Positions 1-7,073 of a stretch of DNA of 52,090 bases are shown here, in pieces (positions within the stretch are counted from its first letter, which is position 1; each line of letters begins with the position of its first letter). Origin of the DNA: Psittacicella melopsittaci (GTDB lineage: Bacteria; Pseudomonadota; Gammaproteobacteria; Enterobacterales; Psittacicellaceae); the NCBI RefSeq assembly GCF_003585925.1, contig NZ_NRJH01000031.1:1-52090 (forward strand). The letters run 5' to 3'. Below the pieces are notes generated by a model. That model saw only the letters and a program-made list of their open reading frames with translations, was not told the origin of the DNA and searched no databases. The translations under genes and the position numbers were made by a program.

Positions 1-130
1 TACTTAACCTAAATACTTAACCTAAATACTTAACCTGAATACTTAACCTAAATACTTAACCTAAATACTTAACCTAAATACTTAACCTAAATACTTAACC
101 TAAATACTTAACCTAAATACTTAACCTAAA
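1..130. repeat. 13-bp tandem repeat, 10 copies
   Basis: Ten head-to-tail copies of TACTTAACCTAAA run from base 1. Only the third copy (27-39) differs, with G in place of A at its eleventh base. The + strand of the unit has no G. The array begins at the window edge, so it may continue upstream. It passes into a different 29-bp repeat that shares the core ACTTAAC. Confidence 0.97.
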
Positions 131-270
131 TACTTAACAGATAGTTACCCTAAGCACTTAACATAACAGATAATTACCCCAAACACTTAACGTAACAGAT
201 AATTACCCTAAACACTTAACGTAACAGATAATTACCCTAAACACTTAACATAACAGATAATTACCCTAAA
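131..270. repeat. 29-bp tandem repeat, 4 full copies plus a degenerate one
   Basis: Four 29-bp units begin at 155, 184, 213 and 242. Each starts CACTTAAC, contains AACAGATAATTACCC and ends in AAA. A shorter related unit at 131-154 joins them to the 13-bp array. Copies differ only at a few bases, for example AT versus GT after CACTTAAC. No coding potential is visible. Confidence 0.95.
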
Positions 271-557
271 CAAATAACTGAGTAAATATTTAATAATTCC
301 TCCAAATTAAGCTTTTAAAAAAGCTTAATTCTTACACATTATGTATGGGTATGTTTCTAAATTATAAAGTAATTTCTCCTTATTCATAAAGAGCTAAAAT
401 AAAAGTAGTCTATAGATAAGTGTATTGATTTTTAATCTTAATTTTTAGTGAGGCGGTAAAATTTAAATATTTATTAATAGCTTTTCCCTATCGGAGAAGC
501 TTATGAAAATTATTTGCCTAAGATAGCAAAAGGATAAAATTGTCGTATAATATAGAG
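271..557. other. Intergenic region without a gene
   Basis: No convincing coding region is seen. It contains a perfect inverted repeat, AATTAAGCTTTT at 305-316 and AAAAGCTTAATT at 319-330, separated by two bases and not followed by a T-run. A candidate -10 element TATAAT lies at 546-551, just before the structured RNA candidate. Confidence 0.6.
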
Positions 558-709
558 ACAAAGTTTTTTTGTTCCTCACAAAAAAGCTTTAGGTGATACA
601 AGTAATTGTATCGTAATCTTTAATTTGCCGAGAGTAACGACTTGAGCAAATTTTTGATAAAGATATAGGATATTTTTATTTTTTGCCTCTTTTGACAGGG
701 GCTTTTTTT
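558..709 (+). ncRNA. Candidate structured small RNA with intrinsic terminator
   Basis: Four successive hairpins follow a TATAAT at 546-551. Hairpin 1 pairs 560-572 with 578-590 (13 bp with one G-U, loop TCCTC). Hairpin 2 is GATACAA (595-601), a GTAA tetraloop of GNRA type, and TTGTATC (606-612). Hairpin 3 pairs AATTTGC (622-628) with GCAAATT (646-652). Hairpin 4 is GCCTC (685-689) with GGGGC (698-702) followed by seven T residues, which is a terminator. There is no open reading frame of note. I do not recognise the family; it does not look like 6S, tmRNA, 4.5S RNA, GcvB or Spot 42. The pairing is seen directly, while the RNA identity is inferred. It converges on the neighbouring binding-protein gene. 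Confidence 0.5.
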
Positions 710-715
710 ATGGAC

Positions 716-750
716 AAAAATTAAGACTCAAGGTCATACCTTGAGTCTTA
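716..750 (-). terminator. Intrinsic terminator of the distal binding-protein gene
   Basis: A 12-bp perfect stem, AAGACTCAAGGT (723-734) and ACCTTGAGTCTT (738-749), has a 3-base loop. On the minus strand it is followed by AATTTTTG. It lies just past the stop codon of the minus-strand gene at 757-1701. Confidence 0.9.
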
Positions 751-756
751 TTTATT

Positions 757-1701
757 TTAGTTAGATTCTTTAAATGGAAGCTCATTAGCTATGCCATGTA
801 AACAGTTGTCAATTTGTTGAGCTATGTGCTCGGCAGCTGTAAGACCACGAGATCTTACCCAGTCATTGTTATTTACATTACAAGCAAGGTTGTTTTGTAC
901 TGCTTTTAAGTTTAACCAAAGTGGGTTTTTATCTGCACGCCATTTATCAACAATAGTATTTGGAGCATATAAACCAACAAAGATAATGTCTGGTTGCCAC
1001 ACATTTAAAGTTTCGATACCTACATCAAAACGGTTTTGCGAAATACCAGCCATTTCACGAGTTGCAGTTTTGAAGCCTAAATAGTCAATTACTGAACCAG
1101 GGAAAGAAGTTGCACTAGATACACCAATTGCGGTAGGTTTTGAAGAGATTAATACCGCAAAACGACCGTCAGCATTAATTTCCGTTTTATATTTGTTCAT
1201 TAACTCTTGGTGTTTCGCAAGTTCTTTATCCCATACTGCCGCAGTATTAGTTACTTGAGCAATAATTTGCGCATTTTCTAATTCTTCACTATAAGTATTG
1301 TCACTTGTGTTTAACACTAGAGTTGGAGCAATTTTATTTAATTGCTCGTAAATAGTAGTGTGACGTCCTAAATCAGCAATAATTAGATCTGGTTTTAATT
1401 CGGCAATTTTTTCTAGTGAAGGTTGTAAGCGTTTTCCTACACTAGTATAAGGTCCTAATTGCTCTAAAACATGAGGGAAAAATCTTTCTGGCATGCCATC
1501 GTCAGCTAAACCTACTGGTTTTAAACCAAGACGAGCTAAGATATCAGCAAAAGATAGTTCTAGCACCACAATACGCTCTGCTTTACCGTTATAAGTGAAC
1601 TCACCACGAGCATCTTTAACGGTTACTGCTTGTGCACTACTGAATACAAATGAAAAACTTACAAAAATTAAAGTTATAAATTTTAAAACAAAGTTACGCA
1701 T
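757..1701 (-). CDS. FecB-like iron-complex periplasmic binding protein (paralogue 2)
   Basis: This is a 314-residue substrate-binding protein of an iron-siderophore or iron-citrate ABC transporter. Residues 1-25 form a signal peptide with a likely cut after SAQA. The mature protein carries the two-lobed TroA/FecB-type fold signatures: an N-terminal VVLELSF segment, then QPSLEKIAELKPDLIIAD, then the RHTTIYEQLNKIAPT region. It closely resembles the protein encoded directly upstream (1774-2685), so the two look like a tandem duplication. No permease or ATPase gene is next to them, so the pair must work with a transporter encoded elsewhere. A hairpin at 1737-1763 separates the two genes and may set their relative mRNA levels. 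Family assignment is firm; the exact ligand is not known. Confidence 0.85.
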   Translation of the reverse strand: MRNFVLKFITLIFVSFSFVFSSAQAVTVKDARGEFTYNGKAERIVVLELSFADILARLGLKPVGLADDGMPERFFPHVLEQLGPYTSVGKRLQPSLEKIAELKPDLIIADLGRHTTIYEQLNKIAPTLVLNTSDNTYSEELENAQIIAQVTNTAAVWDKELAKHQELMNKYKTEINADGRFAVLISSKPTAIGVSSATSFPGSVIDYLGFKTATREMAGISQNRFDVGIETLNVWQPDIIFVGLYAPNTIVDKWRADKNPLWLNLKAVQNNLACNVNNNDWVRSRGLTAAEHIAQQIDNCLHGIANELPFKESN

Positions 1702-1736
1702 AGCTTTTTGAGAAAAAAGTTATTAGAGTGGATAAA

Positions 1737-1763
1737 CCTGCATAACTAAACTAGTTATGCAGG
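1737..1763 (-). terminator. Intercistronic hairpin between the two binding-protein genes
   Basis: A perfect 12-bp stem, CCTGCATAACTA (1737-1748) and TAGTTATGCAGG (1752-1763), has a 3-base loop. Only three T residues follow on the minus strand. It may be a partial terminator or an mRNA-stabilising element rather than a full stop. Confidence 0.6.
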
Positions 1764-1773
1764 GCTAAAAGGA

Positions 1774-2685
1774 TTATTTATTGCCTGAAGTAACTTTTAC
1801 AACTTCTTGTGCCATAAGTTCAGAAGCATATAAGCCACGAGCACGTGCCCACAGATTAGTATCTACGTCATAAACATAGTTATTTTTTACTGCAGGAATA
1901 GCTTGCCAGAGAGGATTATTTTTCCAAACGGCATTAGAAATTGAATCAGGCACATAGTTAGCAATAAACATTACTTGAGGTTGTAAGCTAACTACTTGTT
2001 CTAAAGAAGTATCATAACGTCCTGTAGGTGAGTTTAGGTCGTTATTTAATACTTTATAGCCAAGAGCTTTTAATACTCCACCTTGATAAGTTTGACCAGT
2101 ATACACTTCAAAACGTTTATCACGGCTAGCATTAAAAGTAGCTAGGAGACCTTGAGAATTTGCTTGTTTAGCATATTCTGCCATTTGCTGGCGATATTGA
2201 CTTAAACGAGCATCAAACTCAGGTGCTTTATAAACTAGAGCGGCAATTTTTTGCGCATTCTCTATGTCCTCTTCATAGGTTTCATAGAGAGAATTCAGTA
2301 AAATTGTCGGAGCTATTTGATTTAATTGATCATAGATAGTGCTATGACGGTTTACATCAGCAATAATTAGATCAGGTTTTAAAGCTGCAATAGCTTCTAA
2401 TGAAGGTTGAGCACGCATACCAACTGAAGTATAACCTGCTTGTTTTTCTGCCACAATCGGAATTAAACGTTTGCTATTGCCGTCGTCTGCAATCCCAATT
2501 GCTTTAACGTCTACATTAGATAAGGCGTCAGCAAAAGAAAACTCTAGTACTACTACACGTTTACCTTGGCCATCATAAACAAAGTTATTGCCTTTGGCAT
2601 CTTTTACTGTTACTTGGGCAAATGCTGCATTAATACCTAGAGTTGCAATTAATGCACATGCACCGAAAATTTTAGTTAGTTTCAT
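1774..2685 (-). CDS. fecB: FecB-like Fe3+-dicitrate/siderophore periplasmic binding protein
   Basis: This 303-residue protein aligns by eye along its whole length with E. coli FecB. Shared stretches include VVLEFSFADAL, GIADD, SVGMRAQPSLEAIAALKPD, LIIAD..RH, YDQLNQIAPT, ETYEEDIENA and the C-terminal WARARGLYASE. Residues 1-23 are a signal peptide with a likely cut after AFA. It would bind an iron complex in the periplasm and hand it to a FecCD-type permease, which is not in this window. Two candidate Fur-type sites lie upstream (2694-2710 and 2742-2756), in keeping with iron control. The true ligand could be citrate or another iron chelate. The paralogue downstream is in the same orientation. 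Confidence 0.82.
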   Translation of the reverse strand: MKLTKIFGACALIATLGINAAFAQVTVKDAKGNNFVYDGQGKRVVVLEFSFADALSNVDVKAIGIADDGNSKRLIPIVAEKQAGYTSVGMRAQPSLEAIAALKPDLIIADVNRHSTIYDQLNQIAPTILLNSLYETYEEDIENAQKIAALVYKAPEFDARLSQYRQQMAEYAKQANSQGLLATFNASRDKRFEVYTGQTYQGGVLKALGYKVLNNDLNSPTGRYDTSLEQVVSLQPQVMFIANYVPDSISNAVWKNNPLWQAIPAVKNNYVYDVDTNLWARARGLYASELMAQEVVKVTSGNK

Positions 2686-2693
2686 AATATGAA

Positions 2694-2710
2694 TTTGAGT
2701 GATTATAGTT
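2694..2710 (-). promoter_or_regulatory. Fur-like element upstream of fecB
   Basis: This 17-bp stretch (core GAGTGATTATAGTT) matches at 13 of 17 positions the element TAAGAGTGATTATCATT found at 15100-15116. A third relative lies at 12116-12132. It sits 9 bp ahead of the fecB start. The link to Fur is inferred from the GATTATC half-site and from the iron-uptake gene it precedes. Confidence 0.4.
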
Positions 2711-2741
2711 TATTTTTGCAAAAATCTAGTTTAATACTAAA

Positions 2742-2756
2742 TAAAAATTATTCTTA
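2742..2756 (-). promoter_or_regulatory. Candidate Fur box (7-1-7) upstream of fecB
   Basis: On the minus strand the sequence TAAGAATAATTTTTA matches about 10 of 14 informative positions of the 7-1-7 Fur consensus TGATAATNATTATCA. It lies about 60 bp upstream of the fecB start codon, in a normal position for an iron-repressed promoter. Confidence 0.4.
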
Positions 2757-2831
2757 TTATATGCATACGCAATAAAATTTCAGCACTTTTTTTTCTTTTT
2801 TGCAGATAATTTTTAGGAAAATTGCCGTTAC

Positions 2832-2840
2832 TGGTATAAT
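2832..2840 (+). promoter_or_regulatory. Extended -10 promoter of the first Sel1 gene
   Basis: TGGTATAAT is a perfect extended -10 element. It lies 37 bp ahead of the ATG at 2878 and is followed by a strong AAGGAGA ribosome binding site. Confidence 0.7.
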
Positions 2841-2877
2841 AAAACTTGCACAGACAAGTGATTTATCAAGGAGAGAT

Positions 2878-3303
2878 ATGTTAAATAAGATAAAAAGTTT
2901 TCTCACCAATGATAATGCCGATGGTCAAAAAAAACCTACAACTCTTGCAGGTTTAAAAAGTTTACAACGCGCGGTTGAAGCTCCTGAAGAACTTCCAGAC
3001 AACAAGGATGCGCAAGCCATTTTTGACTACGCATTTTATTATGAGTTTAATGCTCCTGAAGAGGATTTAGATTTAGAACGTGCAGGTTATTATTACCAAA
3101 AAGCGGCTAACCTTGGACATATCCAAGCCCAATACCGCTTAGGCAAATACTATGCTAATCCTCATCGTCGCGATGGAATTAACCGCGAAAAAGCTACTTT
3201 TTGGTATCAAAAAGCTTTAAAACAAGGACACCAAAAAGCTAAGTTTGCTTTAGCGATTCTTGATCTGAAAAAAGATCTTGAAGTTAAGTTAAGTTTCAAA
3301 TAA
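2878..3303 (+). CDS. Sel1-repeat protein, predicted cytosolic
   Basis: The start chosen is the ATG at 2878, which has a strong AAGGAGA Shine-Dalgarno 4 bp ahead and lies downstream of an extended -10 promoter. A longer reading from TTG at 2800 would start upstream of that promoter and is unlikely. The 141-residue product has no signal peptide. It has two Sel1-like TPR repeats, at about residues 48-85 (AGYYYQKAANLGHIQAQYRLG) and 86-122 (ATFWYQKALKQGHQKAKFALA). Sel1 repeats form helical scaffolds for protein binding; no catalytic residues are expected. It is the first of three Sel1-repeat genes in a row, and the next starts 13 bp after its stop. The partner protein is unknown. Confidence 0.8.
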   Translation: MLNKIKSFLTNDNADGQKKPTTLAGLKSLQRAVEAPEELPDNKDAQAIFDYAFYYEFNAPEEDLDLERAGYYYQKAANLGHIQAQYRLGKYYANPHRRDGINREKATFWYQKALKQGHQKAKFALAILDLKKDLEVKLSFK

Positions 3304-3316
3304 GGATATATAGGCA

Positions 3317-3751
3317 ATGAGCTGGATACATATTTTAGTAGTTTTACTAATTGTAGGGATTTTTTACAACTCTTACAAAAAACTACGCCAAATGCAAGAA
3401 GAAAAAGCGCAAAAAGCTCTTAAAGAAGATCAAGAACCTTTTCCTTTTCCTCCGGATGTAATTGATCTTTATAACCGAGCTTACAATTATGAAACTGGCT
3501 ATAATGGCTTAAAATCTATGGACAAGGCAATCGAGTTTTATACTTTAGCTGCCCAAAAAGAGTATCCTGCAGCCATGTATCGTTTGGCTGATATCTATGC
3601 TCATGGTAAAGGTGGGGTAGAAGTAGATTATGCTCTAGCTCGCAAATATGCTACCCAAGCAGCTGCCCGTGAATATCCAGGCTCAGATGCCTTATATCAA
3701 TACATTTGTGATAAAGAAAAAAGTGTGCAAGAGCTTGCACCTAAAAACTAA
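3317..3751 (+). CDS. Membrane-anchored Sel1-repeat protein
   Basis: The 144-residue product has an N-terminal hydrophobic segment (about residues 4-18, ILVVLLIVGIF) followed by basic residues, so it is probably anchored in the inner membrane with the rest in the cytoplasm. A charged linker (about 22-42) leads to one and a half Sel1-like repeats (about 48-125), including AMYRLADIYAHGKGG and ARKYATQAA. It follows the previous Sel1 gene by 13 bp and probably shares its mRNA. A clear intrinsic terminator at 3752-3785 ends the unit. Function is unknown; a scaffold role is inferred from the repeats. Confidence 0.75.
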   Translation: MSWIHILVVLLIVGIFYNSYKKLRQMQEEKAQKALKEDQEPFPFPPDVIDLYNRAYNYETGYNGLKSMDKAIEFYTLAAQKEYPAAMYRLADIYAHGKGGVEVDYALARKYATQAAAREYPGSDALYQYICDKEKSVQELAPKN

Positions 3752-3785
3752 AAGATGTTGCTTTAAGCAGCATCTTTTTTATTTT
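3752..3785 (+). terminator. Intrinsic terminator after the Sel1 gene pair
   Basis: The stem pairs AAGATGTTGCT with AGCAGCATCTT with one mismatch, over a loop of about three bases. A run of T residues and ATTTT follow directly after the stop codon at 3751. Confidence 0.9.
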
Positions 3786-3823
3786 GGGGAGCAAAAAATA
3801 AGTAGCTTAAAAAGTGTAAATTT

Positions 3824-4051
3824 AACAAAAGAAATTGTCTAATAGATACTTAAAATAGAGAAAAAACTCATAAAACAAATTGTCTAGCCAATCCCTAAAA
3901 TAGCGAGAAAACTAATAAAACAAATTGCTTAATCAACACCTCAACGAGAGAAAAAGAACTAATAAAACAAATTGTCTAGCCAACACCTCAACGAGAGAAA
4001 ATGAACTAATAAAACAAATTACCCAACCAATACCTAAAACAAGCAAAGAAC
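3824..4051. repeat. Degenerate tandem repeat of about 46 bp, five copies
   Basis: Units begin at about 3824, 3872, 3917, 3964 and 4011. The conserved start is AAAACAAATTG, then TCTAGCCAA, CCTMAA, GAGAAA and ACTAAT. The third and fourth copies (47 bp each) are closest to each other; the first and last are decayed. The array begins about 40 bp past the terminator of the upstream gene and has no coding potential. Confidence 0.85.
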
Positions 4052-4368
4052 TTTCATATCTTTCCTAGCTAAGAAAGGAAAAAATCGAGCTTAATTAGCT
4101 TCTCTACAAAGGCAAATTAAAAGAGAAAAACCTTAAAAAAAGTATTTATTTCTTAATTTCGCTTTCACCTAAGTTTTTGTTTTTTATGCTAAAATAAAAG
4201 TATCAGAATGCAAGAGCCTTTTCTGATAAAGCTCAGGCTTGATTTTTCTCTTGTGTAGGCGTATAAATTAGGCAATTAGATAATTATATTTATTTGCATA
4301 TTGGTGTTACTTTACTAAAGTTAGCATCTAAAAAAGTTAGTTATATTTAATGTAATCTAAGGATAAAA
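4052..4368 (+). other. Spacer and promoter region of the third Sel1 gene
   Basis: No gene is seen in the stretch between the tandem repeat and the ATG at 4369. A weak hairpin (CTTTC with GAAAG) lies near 4060-4078. A candidate -10 element of TAAAAT type lies near 4189-4195. The ribosome binding site AAGGA precedes the ATG. Confidence 0.4.
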
Positions 4369-5082
4369 ATGATAATGTTGAGAAATTTAATTATGCTTAC
4401 AGCATTATTTTGCTGGGGCGTAATTAATTATAGTTACGCTGAGGGTGTCGAAGTCGCAAAGCAAAGCGTAACTAATGAAGATATTACTAAGTTAAATCGT
4501 ATCCTTAATGCCGAGAGAGATAGTAATAATCAAACCAACCGTAAAGCTAAGGACGCTAACTTTGAGCAGGGCTTAATCTACTACCGTCAAGGAGACTACG
4601 CCCAAGCTTTTAATCTCTTTTTCAAAGCCAACCAAAGTGGTCATCCTAAAGCAGCCTCTTATATAGGTTTAATGTACCTTAAAGGGCAAGGGGTAAAAGA
4701 AAACCCAGACATAGCTTTTGGCTATTTTGTCCTTGCTGCCCAAAGAGGTGATGTTATCGGTCAATATTGGTTAGGCTATATGTACGAAACAGGTACAGGA
4801 GTTAACCAAGACATGCGTCAAGCCCTACGTTGGTATAATATCTCAGCTCGCAAAGGAGATATTTTAGCAGCTCCTGCTTTAACCGCTTTAGGGCGTGTTT
4901 ACGAGTATGGTCTAGGCAATACCACAAAAGACTTGGACAAAGCTCGTGAGTATTACCTTAAAGCAGCCAATGATGGTTATTTACCAGCCCAACAAGCTCT
5001 AAATAATTTAAATGCTCGAGCACAAATTGTTGCTCAACCCGATGTAAGTCGCTTTTTAATAGACGACTCAGATGATGAATAA
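4369..5082 (+). CDS. Exported Sel1-repeat protein
   Basis: The 237-residue product begins with a signal peptide (about residues 1-24, likely cut after SYA). The start at 4369 has AAGGA five bases ahead; a second ATG two codons later is less well placed. From about residue 62 there are four Sel1-like repeats, recognisable by AASYIGLMYLKGQGVKENP, GQYWLGYMYETGTGV, ALTALGRVYEYGLGN and AREYYLKAANDGY. The product is probably periplasmic or secreted. It shares the repeat type with the two genes upstream but has its own promoter region and terminator. Sel1 proteins in Gram-negative bacteria range from signalling scaffolds to secreted host-interaction factors; nothing here decides between these. Confidence 0.8.
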   Translation: MIMLRNLIMLTALFCWGVINYSYAEGVEVAKQSVTNEDITKLNRILNAERDSNNQTNRKAKDANFEQGLIYYRQGDYAQAFNLFFKANQSGHPKAASYIGLMYLKGQGVKENPDIAFGYFVLAAQRGDVIGQYWLGYMYETGTGVNQDMRQALRWYNISARKGDILAAPALTALGRVYEYGLGNTTKDLDKAREYYLKAANDGYLPAQQALNNLNARAQIVAQPDVSRFLIDDSDDE

Positions 5083-5091
5083 TATAATAAC

Positions 5092-5124
5092 AAAAATGCC
5101 TAGTCTTGCCGACTAGGCATTTTT
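5092..5124 (+). terminator. Intrinsic terminator of the exported Sel1 gene
   Basis: A 14-bp stem, AAAAATGCCTAGTC (5092-5105) and GACTAGGCATTTTT (5111-5124), has a 5-base loop. It sits right next to the trmO promoter. Confidence 0.93.
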
Positions 5125-5132
5125 GCTATAAT
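5124..5132 (+). promoter_or_regulatory. Extended -10 promoter of trmO
   Basis: TGCTATAAT ends 15 bp ahead of the ATG at 5148, so the mRNA would have a 5' leader of only about 8 nt. No Shine-Dalgarno is seen. Confidence 0.6.
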
Positions 5133-5147
5133 AAAATAAAAACTTTT

Positions 5148-6056
5148 ATGTATCATCTCACCCCTGTAGGAAAGATTAATTCGTTACTAACTGACAAATT
5201 TAGCGTTCCACGTCAAGGCAATCTCATTGCCGATTTAATTTGCGAGTTAGAGTTACTTCCCCCTTATAATAATCCGCAAGCTCTTGAACAAATAGCAGGC
5301 TTTAGTCATTTATGGCTAATTGGTATCTTTTCTGCTAATGTGCAATCAAATAATGCCCAACGTTTAATGGTACGTCCGCCTCGGCTGGGCGGGAACCAAC
5401 GCGTAGGCGTTTTTGCAAGTCGCAGTTCTTTTCGTCCAAATAACCTGAGCTTGTCTTTAGTGCAACTGCGTCAAGTAAAAATTGAAGCTTCGGGCAAGGT
5501 TAAACTAATTATTCAAGGTTGTGATCTAATAGATCAAACGCCAATAGTGGATATAAAACCTTATATTCCCTTTGCCGATAGTCCTTTACCTGGACAAGAG
5601 GTAAAAAGTGGTTATGTCCAAGCTCCAGAAACTTTTTTAGCTCCTTTAGAACGACAAGGTTTATTCCCACAAGTGCCTGGCGTGGTGTGGGAATTTGCTC
5701 CCGAGTTACTTTTACCTCTAGGGCAAAGTTCTTTAGCTTGTCTTGATTACTTTAGCCCTGAGCAACTGGAGGCTTTAGAACAAGAGTTTGCCTCGCAGTT
5801 TAAGTTATCGGTCGAGCAACTGGCTAAAGTCTTTTATTTAAGCCAAATTCTTCTTAAGCTCATAGCGCTAAATCCTAAGCCTGCCTATAAACAAGCGTGT
5901 GAACTTGAGTTTGGCATGAGTTTTGCCAACTTTGAAGTACGTTGGCACGAACGCACACAAAACGAACCTGCAGAGCACAAACAAGGATTATTTGCCCAAG
6001 ACCAGGGAGTAAGATACATTAAACTTTTAAGCGTGGAGAAAAAAGATGAATCTTGA
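5148..6056 (+). CDS. trmO: tRNA (adenine(37)-N6)-methyltransferase TrmO
   Basis: TrmO (formerly TsaA/YaeB) uses SAM to methylate N6 of the t6A37 base in threonine tRNAs. The conserved start is YHLTPVGKINS, followed by FSHLWLIGIF, the block VRPPRLGG.QRVGVFASRSSFRPNNL, and GCDLIDQTPIVDIKPYIPFAD. The ATG at 5148 is chosen because family homology begins there; an upstream in-frame TTG at 5106 lies inside the terminator of the preceding gene. The 302-residue length exceeds the roughly 235 of E. coli because the C-terminal domain is extended. No Shine-Dalgarno is present, and the promoter lies very close. The next gene, a LysR regulator, overlaps by 11 bp. Confidence 0.9.
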   Translation: MYHLTPVGKINSLLTDKFSVPRQGNLIADLICELELLPPYNNPQALEQIAGFSHLWLIGIFSANVQSNNAQRLMVRPPRLGGNQRVGVFASRSSFRPNNLSLSLVQLRQVKIEASGKVKLIIQGCDLIDQTPIVDIKPYIPFADSPLPGQEVKSGYVQAPETFLAPLERQGLFPQVPGVVWEFAPELLLPLGQSSLACLDYFSPEQLEALEQEFASQFKLSVEQLAKVFYLSQILLKLIALNPKPAYKQACELEFGMSFANFEVRWHERTQNEPAEHKQGLFAQDQGVRYIKLLSVEKKDES

Positions 6057-7008
6057 TGATGTAGTAGCTTTTATTTATGCTGCCCAAACGGGTTCTTTTA
6101 GTCAAACTGCCCAAAAATTAGGCTTGACGCGTTCGGCAGTGGGAAAACGTATTGCCCGCTTAGAAGAAAGTCTTAAAGTACGATTAATGCAAAGAACTAC
6201 TCGCAGTTTAACTTTAACTGACGAAGGTAAGGTATTTCTTTCCCATAGTGAACAAATTCTCGAGCAATTACAACTTGCCCAAGAGGCGTTACAACAACGC
6301 GTATCTACGCCAACAGGACGCTTGCGAATTAGCGCTCCTGTGCTTTTAGGTAAACCCTTGCTCAATAGTTTAATTAACAAATACCTTGATTTATATCCGC
6401 AAGTAGAAATCGAACTTTCTTACTCGGATAGATTTGTGGATTTAGTTGCCGAAGGTTTTGATGTAGCAATTCGCATAGGTAATACTCCAGCCAGTGACCA
6501 ATTATCTGCACGTTACCTTGGCGAGTATCATCAAATAGCTGTAGCTACTCCGCAATATCTTGCTCATGGGAAAAAGATTAATGAGCTCGAAGACTTAAAA
6601 GAGCATAGCTTACTAGCTTATAATTCGTTCAATGGTGGGGTGCTTCCTTGGCGTTTTTTAAACAAGCAAGAAAAAGAAGTAGTCTTTTCTCCGCAACAAG
6701 GAAAAAAAGTGCATTATGCTGACAATGCCAGTTTTTTACTGGATTTATGTTTAGCACATAAAGGAATTCTTTATATGCCGTTATTCTTTGTTGCCCAGTA
6801 TCTGCAAAGTGGACAACTGGTAAATGTTTTACCACAATACCAACCTATTTCTTCTCCTATGCGCATAGTTTATCCAAGTCGCAATAACCTTTCTCCAAAA
6901 GTAAGGGCTTTAATAGATTTACTTCTTGAAGATCCTGACTTTAAGGCTTTGCGTGATATTTTACTTTGTGGGGCAAAATTTAAGCAAAAATACGAGCAAA
7001 AAAATTAA
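6046..7008 (+). CDS. LysR-family transcriptional regulator
   Basis: This 320-residue protein has a typical LysR layout. An N-terminal winged helix-turn-helix covers residues 1-60 (helix region SFSQTAQKLGLTRSAVGKRI), a linker helix follows, and a substrate-binding domain runs from about residue 88 (TPTGRLRISAPVLLGKPLLN) to 300. It belongs to the large subgroup close to YhjC/AaeR/DmlR. The start overlaps the end of trmO, with GGAGA ahead of the ATG, so translation is probably coupled. It faces two luciferase-like monooxygenase genes across a shared terminator. Its targets and inducer are unknown; control of nearby genes is only a guess. Confidence 0.85.
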   Translation: MNLDDVVAFIYAAQTGSFSQTAQKLGLTRSAVGKRIARLEESLKVRLMQRTTRSLTLTDEGKVFLSHSEQILEQLQLAQEALQQRVSTPTGRLRISAPVLLGKPLLNSLINKYLDLYPQVEIELSYSDRFVDLVAEGFDVAIRIGNTPASDQLSARYLGEYHQIAVATPQYLAHGKKINELEDLKEHSLLAYNSFNGGVLPWRFLNKQEKEVVFSPQQGKKVHYADNASFLLDLCLAHKGILYMPLFFVAQYLQSGQLVNVLPQYQPISSPMRIVYPSRNNLSPKVRALIDLLLEDPDFKALRDILLCGAKFKQKYEQKN

Positions 7009-7015
7009 CCCATAA

Positions 7016-7052
7016 AAAAAGAGGCAGGTAAAAATCCTGCCTCTTAAAATTT
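7016..7052. terminator. Bidirectional intrinsic terminator
   Basis: The stem AAGAGGCAGG pairs with CCTGCCTCTT (7036-7045). It is preceded by seven A residues, giving U residues on the minus strand, and followed by TAAAATTT. It serves the convergent LysR and monooxygenase genes. Confidence 0.88.
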
Positions 7053-7073
7053 AAAGGAGTAAACTAATTTAAA

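Noticed and set aside
1..270. Resemblance of the repeats to telomere repeats (CCCTAAA in the 29-bp unit) or to origin iterons
   Set aside because: The 13-bp units lack the telomere motif, and the surrounding genes are plainly bacterial. No DnaA boxes, dnaA, dnaN or replication-initiator genes are present.
511..534. Seven-codon open frame after GGAG as a leader peptide
   Set aside because: It is too short to support. There is no run of regulatory codons, and no amino-acid biosynthesis gene follows.
824..1084. Plus-strand open frame inside the FecB-like gene
   Set aside because: It is a reverse-strand shadow of a well-supported gene and has no family resemblance. Comparable shadows inside bioB, scrA, gntP, mnmA and others were dropped for the same reason.
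2800..2877. Upstream TTG start for the first Sel1 protein
   Set aside because: It would begin ahead of the extended -10 promoter, while the ATG at 2878 has a strong ribosome binding site.
5106..5147. Upstream start for TrmO
   Set aside because: It lies in the loop and stem of the preceding terminator, and family homology starts at the ATG at 5148.
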